A stretch of 16,919 nucleotides of DNA from an uncultured Collinsella sp. (GTDB taxonomy: Bacteria > Actinomycetota > Coriobacteriia > Coriobacteriales > Coriobacteriaceae): the NCBI GenBank assembly GCA_958438955.1, contig CAUBTS010000038.1, forward strand, positions 1 to 16,919, read 5' to 3'. Position 1 is the first letter of the stretch; each line of letters starts with the position of its first letter. A program made the translations under genes and the position numbers. Below, in pieces: positions 6,352 through 12,963 of the stretch. The notes below the pieces were generated by a model. It was not told the DNA's origin and did not search any database. It saw nothing but the letters and a program-made list of their open reading frames with translations.

Positions 6352-7320
6352 ATGAACGTTTCACAAGCACTCGAATACGAGCGCCAGCCGTTTATTCCCA
6401 TGTTTATCTATGGCGATCACGGCGCCATGGAGTCCGAGCGTCAGAAGGGCGAGGAGGCCCTTAAGGTGCTCGAAACCGAGTACTTTACCGCCGAGGGCGA
6501 CCCCAGCTTCGACTTTGCCACCGTGCGCGACCTGGCTGACCGCAACCGCGACCTGTGCGACCAGATTGGCGAGGCGCGCCTGCGCAACGTGACGCCCGCG
6601 ACGCTTTCGCGCGGCCTGTCCGATGCCGACACCTGCGCTGCCATCGGCAAGATGCAAAAGCGCACCGCCGCGTCCGTTATGCGCGAAATCCGCGGCGACC
6701 GCGACGCGCTCGGCGTGGCCTACGCCCGCAAGCCCATCCAGGGCACCGTGCTCGGTATCGACATCGAGACCACCGGCCGTGCACCCGAGCGCGGCTATAT
6801 CATCAACGTGGGCTGGGAGATCATGGAGCTCACCAGCGACGCCGTCCCGCATGACGCCGAGGCACACTACTGCGGCCTGCCCGACATCTACCGCGGCGAG
6901 GATGTGCCGCTATCGAACATCCATCACATTACCTGGGACGACATCGACGGCAAAAAACCATTCCGCGAGAACAAGGAACTGCAGAAGCAGCTGCTCAAAC
7001 TTATGAAGAAGTACCCGTACATGGCGCATAACGCCGCGTTCGAAGACAGTTGGTTCAAGATCCACCTGGACGGTTACGCCGAGGCACGCCGCGCCGGCAA
7101 GATCATCGTCATCGACTCGCGCCAGATCTGCCGCAGCCTGGATGCCGACGTCCGCTCGCTCCCCCGCGAGTCCGCGCCCGCCGCGCTCGAGAACTGGGCG
7201 CGCCGCCGTGGCACCCTCGCCGCCGACGCCAACGAGCAGCACCTGGGCCTCGACGACACCGACCTCATGCTCCGCACGGTTCAGGCCGAGTTCAACCTCA
7301 AGAACCTATTCGCGAAATAA
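6352..7320 (+). CDS. DnaQ-fold 3'-5' exonuclease
   Basis: 322-residue protein with a C-terminal DEDDh (DnaQ/RNase T) exonuclease domain. Motif I is D-I-E-T-T-G with D137 and E139. Motif II is A-H-N-A-A-F-E-D (residues 225-232), where the usual F-D is F-E-D, so the metal ligand is E231 or D232. Motif III is H-L-G-L-D-D with H297 and D302 at the canonical five-residue spacing. Such domains cut DNA or RNA from the 3' end for proofreading, repair or RNA processing. The first 130 or so residues are helical and charged, and I do not recognise them. The start is supported by AAGGAG 8 bases upstream. It is a single-gene unit: the divergent permease lies upstream and a clear terminator follows 65 bp after the stop. 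Confidence 0.87.
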   Translation: MNVSQALEYERQPFIPMFIYGDHGAMESERQKGEEALKVLETEYFTAEGDPSFDFATVRDLADRNRDLCDQIGEARLRNVTPATLSRGLSDADTCAAIGKMQKRTAASVMREIRGDRDALGVAYARKPIQGTVLGIDIETTGRAPERGYIINVGWEIMELTSDAVPHDAEAHYCGLPDIYRGEDVPLSNIHHITWDDIDGKKPFRENKELQKQLLKLMKKYPYMAHNAAFEDSWFKIHLDGYAEARRAGKIIVIDSRQICRSLDADVRSLPRESAPAALENWARRRGTLAADANEQHLGLDDTDLMLRTVQAEFNLKNLFAK

Positions 7321-7385
7321 CCGATCCATCTGCGGGAGCGCCTGCCAGGCACAGCGCAATCCGTCTGGGCACACCGACACGCAGT

Positions 7386-7424
7386 AAACTAGGGCGCAGC
7401 CTTATGGCTGCACCCTAGTTTTCA
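7386..7424 (+). terminator. Rho-independent terminator after the exonuclease gene
   Basis: Arms at 7386-7401 and 7406-7421 pair over 16 positions with a single C/A mismatch, a TTAT loop and a TTTT run at 7419-7422. The outer stem is AAACTAGGG/CCCTAGTTT. The A-run on the other side could make it act in both directions. Confidence 0.88.
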
Positions 7425-7469
7425 TCAAAACGAGCAAATACGCGTGCTTCACATAGTCGGCAGGTTGGC

Positions 7470-7498
7470 CCACCTACATTTTTCGAGTTGTTCGGCCA
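7470..7498 (+). repeat. 29-bp direct repeat, copy 1 (left of nuclease gene)
   Basis: The sequence beginning CCACCTACATTTTTCGA and ending TTCGGCCA matches 9099-9127 at 27 of 29 positions in the same orientation. The two copies bracket the lone nuclease-like gene, and similarity falls off sharply outside them. The rest of the 227 bases between the exonuclease terminator and 7649 is AT-rich, and I see no further gene or promoter I would defend. Confidence 0.75.
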
Positions 7499-7870
7499 GC
7501 TGAACCACTAGTCAAGGCCCCTTGAACCGCAATCGAAGCTAAAATCGCCTTAATTTCGCAACCAAGCCCCATAAATCTACCTGAATCAATTCGAATAGGA
7601 CGTTGCGATCGCACCATTTGTATAGGATAAGGCCGAATAACTCAAATTATGTTGGTGAGGCATCTGAGCGGTCGGCAAAAACGCTTAGAAGCTACGAATC
7701 CGCAACTAAAGTTCATCAAAAAGGGGCAGCCGGCAGAAACCTCCCCAGCCAAAGCTGCTCCCTCAATACGACAGCTCAAAAACCCACCGTTCGCAGAAGA
7801 TAAGCCGCGCCCCAATACCGTTGCCCGAAGTTTCGGGCGTATGCGGCGTCCGCTATGCCATCATGCGCGT

Positions 7871-9079
7871 ATGGGAATCATTCTGTCACATACCACGGCA
7901 CGCGCTGTATACCAAACAGCCAACTCGCTCGCAAGCTACGCGACCGGTCCCATACCTATGGAAAAGATCAGGGTGTCTGCGCCGACCACGTCCGACCTGG
8001 AAGCGGCACGAGCATGGCTCAACAGAAAGAATGTCGATTCTGAACGTATCCATGTGCTGACGTTTTCCAATAATGCCAAAAGGCACCGCAAGGGCTGCAT
8101 CTGCCACTGCACGCGCTATACGTTTGATGCAGAAAGCTACCTAGAACTCGAGCCGAACGTCTACATCGTCGATATCAAGCTGTGCGCGTTAGAAGCAACA
8201 GCCGACCTCAACCTTTCGGAGCTCGTTGAGTATTACTTTGAAATCTGCGGCTCCTACGCGCTTGGAACGTCCGACGAAACTCAATATCGCGAGCGCCCAG
8301 CCCTAACCAGCGTTGAAGAGCTCAGAGCCTTCTTTTCAGAGGCACCGGGGTATCGTGGATCTAATAAAGCACTTAAGGCACTTTCTTATGTACACGAAGG
8401 CTGTCGCTCCCCACTCGAAACGGCGTTTGTCATGATGCTGACAATGCCCAAGTCAATGGGTGGCTTAGCCATACGCGCTATCAAAACGGATTATCCGATC
8501 CCAGTCCCCAAAAGATACGCCGCCCTAACGCGACGGACGGTTTTCTACCTCGACGCGCTGCTCGAAAATTCGATGACCGATATCGAATACAACGGCTTTT
8601 ACCACGACGAACCCGAGCAGCAATCAATTGACGAGGAGCGACGAAACACGCTGCGAAACATGGGATATGCCGTTATCACAGTTAATCGTCATTCGTTTTT
8701 CAAGCAGTCCGCTTTTAAACGGGTCATGGAAGCGATTCGCATTCGCGAGAAGATATGGCCCGGTCGACTCCCGGATAACTTCGCCATCCTGCAAGAAACT
8801 CTTCGTCAATTTGTCTTGCGGCGCTACTTCGAATACGGTCGCCGCGTCCTGGAGACACTCAAAGAAGAAGAGGCCGCCAAGCGCGAAATTGCAAGCCAAT
8901 ATCCGCAAGCTGATGACCCGAGCATCAACGATGTGCCCGAACCCGACGACATGCAACACGTCGGGGCCCTTGCTGAGGAAATCAATGAGGCTTGGGAATG
9001 CGACATGTTCGCAAAAATCGATGAAAACCGCACGGAAGACGACACGATTATTGATCTAATTGAGAATTCGCTCTTCTAA
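7871..9079 (+). CDS. AbiEi/DUF559-like protein with PD-(D/E)XK nuclease core
   Basis: About 402 residues from the ATG at 7871. The frame is open from an ATG at 7649, but the extra 74 residues look non-coding and no ribosome site supports either start. The N-terminal part (S-H-T-T-A-R-A-V-Y, then C-x-C-H-C near residue 63) and the middle (Y-I-V-D-I-K-L-C, E-I-C-G-S-Y, S-P-L-E-T-A-F) match a family I associate with Coriobacteriia, related to AbiEi-type proteins. The C-terminal half has a Vsr/DUF559-type core: Y-L-D, then I-E-Y-N-G-x-x-H with E239, then D-E-E-R-R-x-x-L-R-x-x-G-Y-A-V, so the catalytic residues appear intact. Base composition is visibly more AT-rich than its neighbours, and no partner antitoxin or HTH gene is adjacent. 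A role in defence or nucleic-acid processing is inference. Confidence 0.65.
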   Translation: MGIILSHTTARAVYQTANSLASYATGPIPMEKIRVSAPTTSDLEAARAWLNRKNVDSERIHVLTFSNNAKRHRKGCICHCTRYTFDAESYLELEPNVYIVDIKLCALEATADLNLSELVEYYFEICGSYALGTSDETQYRERPALTSVEELRAFFSEAPGYRGSNKALKALSYVHEGCRSPLETAFVMMLTMPKSMGGLAIRAIKTDYPIPVPKRYAALTRRTVFYLDALLENSMTDIEYNGFYHDEPEQQSIDEERRNTLRNMGYAVITVNRHSFFKQSAFKRVMEAIRIREKIWPGRLPDNFAILQETLRQFVLRRYFEYGRRVLETLKEEEAAKREIASQYPQADDPSINDVPEPDDMQHVGALAEEINEAWECDMFAKIDENRTEDDTIIDLIENSLF

Positions 9080-9098
9080 AGGCGATCTCTGCGGATGT

Positions 9099-9127
9099 CC
9101 ACCTACATTTTTCGACTTATTCGGCCA
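9099..9127 (+). repeat. 29-bp direct repeat, copy 2 (right of nuclease gene)
   Basis: Second copy of the repeat at 7470-7498, starting 20 bp after the nuclease-gene stop. The two differences are C for G and A for G. Read in the frame that starts CCA-CCT, both copies would encode P-P-T-F-F-(D/E)-L-F-G, with only conservative or silent changes. This could reflect a former coding segment. Confidence 0.75.
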
Positions 9128-9152
9128 CCGATGTGCCAGATTGGCTGCAGCA

Positions 9153-9260
9153 ATGCTCAATATAACTTTAGATAAAACTGATTCTGCAGAAACTCCCGTA
9201 GAGGAAGAACTGATTCTCGCGGTATTTGACACGATAAAGTACAAATATGAACAGTTCTAA
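9153..9260 (+). other. possible 35-residue reading frame or gene remnant
   Basis: An ATG at 9153 opens a 35-codon frame with an acidic, amphipathic product. No ribosome site precedes it and I recognise no family. It lies in the 389-base AT-rich gap between the nuclease-like gene and the ArsR gene. It is either a small peptide or debris from a decayed gene. The rest of that gap, up to the promoter at 9395, shows nothing I can name. Confidence 0.2.
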
Positions 9261-9394
9261 TGCTTCTCAAGGTGGCTTTCTTAGCATGCTAGCCGAACAT
9301 CTCGAAATATGTTGGCGAGCATTGCGTCGATGTCTCCCAACCCACAGAAAATCGCAGAGGCGGCAAGCAGTCATCGAAATTAACGCAAATTGTA

Positions 9395-9422
9395 TTGACA
9401 TATGAACATACACTCATATAAT
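9395..9422 (+). promoter_or_regulatory. consensus sigma-70 promoter of the metal-efflux operon
   Basis: The -35 TTGACA (9395-9400) and -10 TATAAT (9417-9422) both match consensus exactly, with a 16-base spacer. The first ArsR operator fills the spacer and touches both hexamers, so a bound repressor would exclude RNA polymerase. The ArsR start codon follows at 9469. Confidence 0.88.
9400..9419. promoter_or_regulatory. ArsR/SmtB-type operator 1
   Basis: 20-bp palindrome ATATGAACATACACTCATAT with ATATGA/TCATAT outer arms, overlapping both the -35 and -10 boxes. The size and half-site resemble the 12-2-12-type operators of SmtB/ZiaR/CzrA/CadC repressors. It matches the sites at 9435 and 10173. 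Confidence 0.8.
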
Positions 9423-9434
9423 CGAAAGCAAGTT

Positions 9435-9454
9435 ATATGAGCGCATGTTCATAT
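9435..9454. promoter_or_regulatory. ArsR/SmtB-type operator 2
   Basis: 20-bp palindrome ATATGAGCGCATGTTCATAT, 35 bp centre-to-centre from operator 1. It lies in the transcribed leader directly before the AAAGGA ribosome site of the ArsR gene. It could add cooperativity or act as a roadblock. Confidence 0.78.
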
Positions 9455-9468
9455 GAAAGGATATTGCA

Positions 9469-9834
9469 ATGAGCATCCGCGTTGATGAAACGAAACCCGA
9501 CATCGAGGCCACCGAACCCGCGATCCCCACCACCTGCTCGCCCGAGGACCTTCCCGACGAGGAGCTTCTCTACGACCTCGCCGACCTGTTCAAGGTCTTC
9601 AGCGACACCACGCGCATCAAGATCCTTTACGCCCTCATGGGCCGCGAGCTCTGCGTGGCAGACATCGCCGAAGCGACCGAAACCTCGCAGTCCGCGGTGT
9701 CGCACCAGCTGCGCACACTCAAGCAGTCGCACCTGGTTAAATTCCGGCGCGACGGGCGCAATATCCTATACTCGCTCGCCGACGACCACGTCTACACCAT
9801 GCTCAACCAGGGCATGAGCCACATCTGCGAATAG
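9469..9834 (+). CDS. ArsR/SmtB-family metal-sensing repressor (zinc-type)
   Basis: 121-residue winged-helix repressor. The DNA-reading region S-Q-S-A-V-S-H-Q-L-R-T-L lies at about 73-84, after E-L-C-V-A-D-I (60-66). The C-terminal helix holds D105-x-H107 and H118-x-x-E121, exactly the spacing of the alpha5 zinc site of SmtB (D104/H106/H117/E120). The CadC-type alpha3N site is incomplete: C62 is kept, but the second Cys of E-L-C-V-C is alanine here, and only C23 remains in the N-terminal arm. I therefore expect Zn (possibly Co/Ni) sensing rather than Cd/Pb, released from DNA on binding metal. AAAGGA lies 7 bases before the ATG. It is the first gene of the efflux operon and presumably binds the three operators described here. 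Confidence 0.93.
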   Translation: MSIRVDETKPDIEATEPAIPTTCSPEDLPDEELLYDLADLFKVFSDTTRIKILYALMGRELCVADIAEATETSQSAVSHQLRTLKQSHLVKFRRDGRNILYSLADDHVYTMLNQGMSHICE

Positions 9835-9896
9835 CAGCCAACCACGGTACCAGCGCGGCCTGCACCCAAGCCGCAAAAACGGGAAAGGAACCCACC

Positions 9897-10115
9897 ATGA
9901 AAAAGCAGTACAAGCTCGATGAGATCGATTGCGCCAACTGTGCGCGCGAGCTTCAGGACGAGCTGGCCAAGCTCGAGGGCGTCAAATCCGTGTCCGTCAA
10001 CTTTATGACCCAGAAGCTGACGCTCGAGGCCGATGACGCCGAGTTCGACGAGGTCCTCGACCGCGTTGTGGAGTTCACCGCCGACGCCGAGCCGGACTGC
10101 GAGATCATTCTCTAG
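9897..10115 (+). CDS. stand-alone HMA-domain metal-binding protein
   Basis: 72-residue single ferredoxin-like HMA domain (CopZ/MerP type). The metal loop is D-C-A-N-C-A with C12 and C15, followed by the usual L-x-x-L-x-G-V-x-x-V-x-V-N-F pattern. There is no signal peptide, so it is cytosolic. P1B ATPases of the Zn/Cd class usually carry such a domain at their own N-terminus. The pump 100 bp downstream lacks one, so this protein most likely works in trans, handing metal to the pump or regulating it. The C-terminal P-D-C-E adds a third cysteine. GGGAAAGGA precedes the ATG by 8 bases. It is 62 bp after the ArsR gene and transcribed with it. Confidence 0.92.
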   Translation: MKKQYKLDEIDCANCARELQDELAKLEGVKSVSVNFMTQKLTLEADDAEFDEVLDRVVEFTADAEPDCEIIL

Positions 10116-10136
10116 CCAAGGTTTACGCCAACCTGC

Positions 10137-10160
10137 AAGGCCGCGCTTGCTGCGGCCTTT
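10137..10160 (+). terminator. weak intercistronic hairpin
   Basis: An 8-bp stem (AAGGCCGC at 10137-10144 and its complement at 10152-10159) with a 7-base loop follows the HMA gene, with only TTT at its end. It may partly attenuate readthrough into the ATPase gene, which has its own operator just after this point. Confidence 0.45.
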
Positions 10161-10172
10161 GCTCGCGAAATT

Positions 10173-10192
10173 ATATGAGCGAGTGTTCATAC
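10173..10192. promoter_or_regulatory. ArsR/SmtB-type operator 3, before the ATPase gene
   Basis: 20-bp palindrome ATATGAGCGAGTGTTCATAC shares its left half ATATGAGCG and right half TGTTCATA with operator 2. It ends 22 bp before the ATPase start and sits upstream of the GGGAGG ribosome site. This implies a second regulated promoter inside the operon, though I cannot place a convincing -35/-10 pair (TACATT at 10190 is a weak -10 candidate). Confidence 0.75.
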
Positions 10193-10214
10193 ATTCAAAT
10201 GGGAGGTTTGAATC

Positions 10215-12167
10215 ATGGCAGCTGCCGATCCCAAAAAGAAAAAGAAGAAGCGCAAGAAGAAGGAGTCCCTTGAGCATAAGCGCAACCGTATCCTGGTAGC
10301 GCTAGGCATATTTGCGGTGGTGTACGCCCTCGACGAGCTCGGTACCCTTACCGCCGCATTCGGCACCCCGGGTGACGTCTATGCCAGCCTCGTGCTGTTC
10401 CTGGTGCCGTTCCTAATTGCCGGCTACGACGTACTCCAGAAGGCGTTCAGCAACATCCGCCGCGGCAAGGCGTTCGACGAGAGCTTCCTCATGGCCGTCG
10501 CGACCATCGGCGCGTTTGCCATGGTGCTCTTCCCCGATACCGACCCGCACATGGCCGAAGGCGCCGCCGTCATGCTGTTCTACCAGGTCGGCGAGCTGTT
10601 TCAGGCGTACGCCGTGGGCAAGAGCCGCAAGTCGATCAGTGCCATGATGGACATCGCGCCCGACTACGCTAACGTCGAGCAGCCCGACGGCACACTCGAG
10701 CAGGTCTTCCCCGATGACATCGCCGTCGGCACCGTGATCGTGGTCAAGCCCGGTGAGCGCGTGCCTATCGACGGCGTCATCGTCGAGGGCGAAACCCAGC
10801 TCGACACCGCCGCTCTCACGGGCGAGTCAATCCCCCGCCCCGCCAAGTCCGGCGACGACATCATCAGCGGCTGCATCAACATGACGGGCCTCATCCACGT
10901 GCGCACCACCAAGCCCTTTGGCGAGTCCACCGTCGCACGCGTCCTGGAGCTCGTGGAAAATGCCAGCGAAAAGAAGGCGCGCACCGAGAACTTTATCACG
11001 CGCTTCGCCCGCGTCTACACGCCCGCCGTCACCGGCGCTGCCGCGGTACTCGCGCTCGGCGGCGGCTTGGTCACCGGCGCCTGGTCCGACTGGATCCTGC
11101 GCGGCCTGACCTTCCTGGTCGTCAGCTGCCCGTGCGCGCTCGTGATTAGCGTCCCGCTCAGCTTCTTTGGCGGCATTGGCGGCGCATCCAAGCTGGGCAT
11201 CCTCATCAAGGGTTCTAACTACCTCGAGACGCTCGCCGATGTGGACACCGTCGTCTTTGACAAGACCGGCACGCTCACCAACGGCACGTTCTCGGTGGTC
11301 GCGGTGCACCCCGAGGCTGGCTATACCGAGCAGTCGCTGCTTGAAGTCGCAGCTCTTGCGGAGTCGTTCTCCGATCACCCCATCGCGCAGTCCGTGCGTG
11401 TCGCCTACCAGGGCGAGGTCGACCCCAAGCGCGTTAGCAACTCCGCCAACGACGCGGGCCACGGCGTGACGGCAACCATCGACGGCAAGCACGTCGTCGT
11501 TGGCAACGCAAAAATGCTCGCCGCGACCGGAGTCGAAGCGCCCGATTGCAAGGTCGTCGGTACGATCCTTCACGTGCTGGTCGATGGCATCTATGCCGGC
11601 CACATTGTAATTGCCGACACCGTCAAGGCCGATGCCGAGCAGACGATCAGCGACCTGCACGCCGCCGGCGTCAAGCGCACCGTCATGCTCACGGGCGACC
11701 GCGAGGAGGTTGCGGCGTCTGTGGCCAAGCAACTCAGTCTCGACGAGTTCCACGCGCAGCTGCTGCCGGGCGATAAGGTCGAGCGTGTTGAGGCGTTGCT
11801 CGCGGCCGAAAGCGGCAAGGGCAAGCTCGCCTTTGTCGGCGACGGTATCAACGACGCACCTGTGCTTACGCGCGCCGATGTGGGCATTGCCATGGGCGCT
11901 ATGGGTTCCGACGCCGCGATTGAGGCCGCCGACGTGGTGCTCATGGATGACAAGCCGTCCAACATTTCCCGCGCGATCCGCGTGGCGCGCAAGACCATGG
12001 CGATTGTTTGGCAGAACATCATCTTTGCGCTGGGCATTAAGCTGCTGATTCTAGTGCTGGCAGCACTCGGCATTGCCAACATGTGGCTTGCTGTGTTCGG
12101 CGACGTAGGCGTGGCGATCATCGCCATCCTGAACGCCATGCGCGCGATGGGTGTCAAGAACCTGTAG
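10215..12167 (+). CDS. P1B-type Zn/Cd-exporting ATPase
   Basis: 650-residue heavy-metal pump of the P1B-2 (ZntA/CadA) class in the inner membrane. Landmarks in order: actuator T-G-E-S (202-205); membrane metal site C-P-C (305-307); phosphorylation site D-K-T-G-T with D349; nucleotide-binding S-D-H-P with H388; hinge G-D-G-I-N-D (542-547). In the last membrane pair, K609 in G-I-K and D630 in G-D-V-G are 21 residues apart, like the K693/D714 pair of E. coli ZntA, which marks Zn/Cd/Pb specificity. The N-terminus has no HMA domain; instead residues 7-16 are ten consecutive Lys/Arg. GGGAGG is 8 bases before the ATG. It is the third gene of the ArsR-HMA-ATPase operon, with its own operator, and should export zinc or cadmium. 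Confidence 0.95.
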   Translation: MAAADPKKKKKKRKKKESLEHKRNRILVALGIFAVVYALDELGTLTAAFGTPGDVYASLVLFLVPFLIAGYDVLQKAFSNIRRGKAFDESFLMAVATIGAFAMVLFPDTDPHMAEGAAVMLFYQVGELFQAYAVGKSRKSISAMMDIAPDYANVEQPDGTLEQVFPDDIAVGTVIVVKPGERVPIDGVIVEGETQLDTAALTGESIPRPAKSGDDIISGCINMTGLIHVRTTKPFGESTVARVLELVENASEKKARTENFITRFARVYTPAVTGAAAVLALGGGLVTGAWSDWILRGLTFLVVSCPCALVISVPLSFFGGIGGASKLGILIKGSNYLETLADVDTVVFDKTGTLTNGTFSVVAVHPEAGYTEQSLLEVAALAESFSDHPIAQSVRVAYQGEVDPKRVSNSANDAGHGVTATIDGKHVVVGNAKMLAATGVEAPDCKVVGTILHVLVDGIYAGHIVIADTVKADAEQTISDLHAAGVKRTVMLTGDREEVAASVAKQLSLDEFHAQLLPGDKVERVEALLAAESGKGKLAFVGDGINDAPVLTRADVGIAMGAMGSDAAIEAADVVLMDDKPSNISRAIRVARKTMAIVWQNIIFALGIKLLILVLAALGIANMWLAVFGDVGVAIIAILNAMRAMGVKNL

Positions 12168-12183
12168 CGTTCGTGGGCTGTCC

Positions 12184-12310
12184 GGCCGGGACCGGGCTTG
12201 GTTTTGAAAACGTCCTCGCGCATGAGGCCGGCGTTTCGGGGTCCACGGTAGCACGGTAATGGCGGGCCTCGCGCTGCGGAGTGTTTTCAAAACCAAGCCC
12301 GGTCCCGGCC
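12184..12310. repeat. 127-bp element with perfect 28-bp inverted arms
   Basis: The arms at 12184-12211 (starting GGCCGGGACCGGGCTTGG) and 12283-12310 are exact reverse complements over 28 bases. The 71-base interior can partly fold too (CGCGCATGAGGCC against GGCCTCGCGC). It starts 17 bp after the ATPase stop. No long T-run follows, and no coding frame inside looks real. It may be a small mobile (MITE-like) element, a dispersed repeat or a large 3' structure stabilising the efflux mRNA. Confidence 0.75.
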
Positions 12311-12394
12311 TGCGGTAACATCGCAGGCGGTTCTTGAGCATCGCTTGCTGGCAGGGTTCCTTTGCTGAAATGGACTTGGCCGAAAGAGCCGCTG

Positions 12395-12444
12395 GTCCCA
12401 GTCGCTGGTTCGCGCTTTGCGTGAACTCCGCGCTACTGTGGGAC
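12395..12444. repeat. imperfect 50-bp hairpin after the DtxR-family gene
   Basis: GTCCCAG at the left pairs with CTGTGGGAC at the right (a CA bulge), and GGTTCGCG pairs imperfectly with CGTGAACT around a CTTTG loop. It lies 3-52 bp beyond the stop of the minus-strand DtxR-family gene, so it may act in 3'-end formation, but there is no U-tract. Confidence 0.4.
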
Positions 12445-12446
12445 AG

Positions 12447-12836
12447 TTAGGCTTCTGTTGTTGGACCCGCTACATCTTCCCGTCCCAACATCGCCCGTAG
12501 CTTCTCAAAGCTTTCCTCGCTCAGGCAGTGCTCCATGTGGCAGCCCTCTTGCGACGCGACCTCAGCCGAAACACCCGCATCCTCCAGCAGCCCCACGAAA
12601 AAGCAGTGACGCTCCCACATTTGACGAGCGACCTCCAGCCCTCGCTCTGTCAGATGAACGTCGCGCTTGCCCATTTCGACATAGCCGTTGCTTTCCAGCG
12701 TCGCCATGGCCTTGGAAACGCTCGCCTTGGTTACGCCGAGGTACTCCGCAACGTCGATCGAGCGCACGATGCCCTGACGTTCCGACAGAACGTAGATCGA
12801 TTCGAGATAGTCTTCTCCGGATTCACGTAGGGCCAT
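12447..12836 (-). CDS. DtxR/MntR-family metal-dependent regulator
   Basis: 129-residue regulator with an N-terminal winged helix (recognition part V-T-K-A-S-V-S-K-A-M, 35-44) and a metal-binding/dimerisation domain, but no SH3-like C-terminal domain, so MntR-sized. Candidate ligands align with the family's primary site: D9 and E12 in G-E-D-Y-L-E, H77 in R-H-C, and C99, E102 and H103 in G-C-H-M-E-H. D9 is the MntR-type choice, where DtxR has Met; C99 is the DtxR-type choice, where B. subtilis MntR has Glu. The cognate metal (Mn or Fe) is therefore uncertain. The ATG at 12836 is chosen because A-L-R-E-S-G-E-D-Y matches the family N-terminus and GAAAGGCGG precedes it. It probably represses transporters and may regulate itself. 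Confidence 0.9.
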   Translation of the reverse strand: MALRESGEDYLESIYVLSERQGIVRSIDVAEYLGVTKASVSKAMATLESNGYVEMGKRDVHLTERGLEVARQMWERHCFFVGLLEDAGVSAEVASQEGCHMEHCLSEESFEKLRAMLGREDVAGPTTEA

Positions 12837-12861
12837 GGGCCGCCTTTCGGGATGATTGCTA

Positions 12862-12943
12862 GTTAGCCTTTGGATACTTTCCACGACTAACTTTACCGCA
12901 GAAGTTGCCCATGTCTTACTACTTTGTCTAAAAGTTAGCCGTG
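12862..12943 (-). promoter_or_regulatory. repeated GTTAG half-sites upstream of the DtxR-family gene
   Basis: GTTAGCC occurs at 12862-12868 and 12934-12940, and its near reverse complement GACTAAC at 12885-12891. The 13-base flanks CACGACTAACTTT (12882-12894) and AAAGTTAGCCGTG (12931-12943) form an inverted pair with one difference. GTTAG is the core of DtxR-family boxes, so autoregulation is plausible, although no full 19-bp box is present. Confidence 0.45.
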
Positions 12944-12963
12944 TTTCACAAAACGTGCGGGAC

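Noticed and set aside
7649..7870. N-terminal extension of the nuclease-like protein
   Set aside because: The 74 extra residues lack family similarity, no ribosome site precedes the ATG at 7649, and the family-like segment begins at the ATG at 7871. This remains uncertain.
7649..9330. Possible second shared motif (ATGTTGG-GAG) at 7649 and near 9310
   Set aside because: Only about a dozen scattered bases agree and the flanking sequence does not align, so it may be chance.
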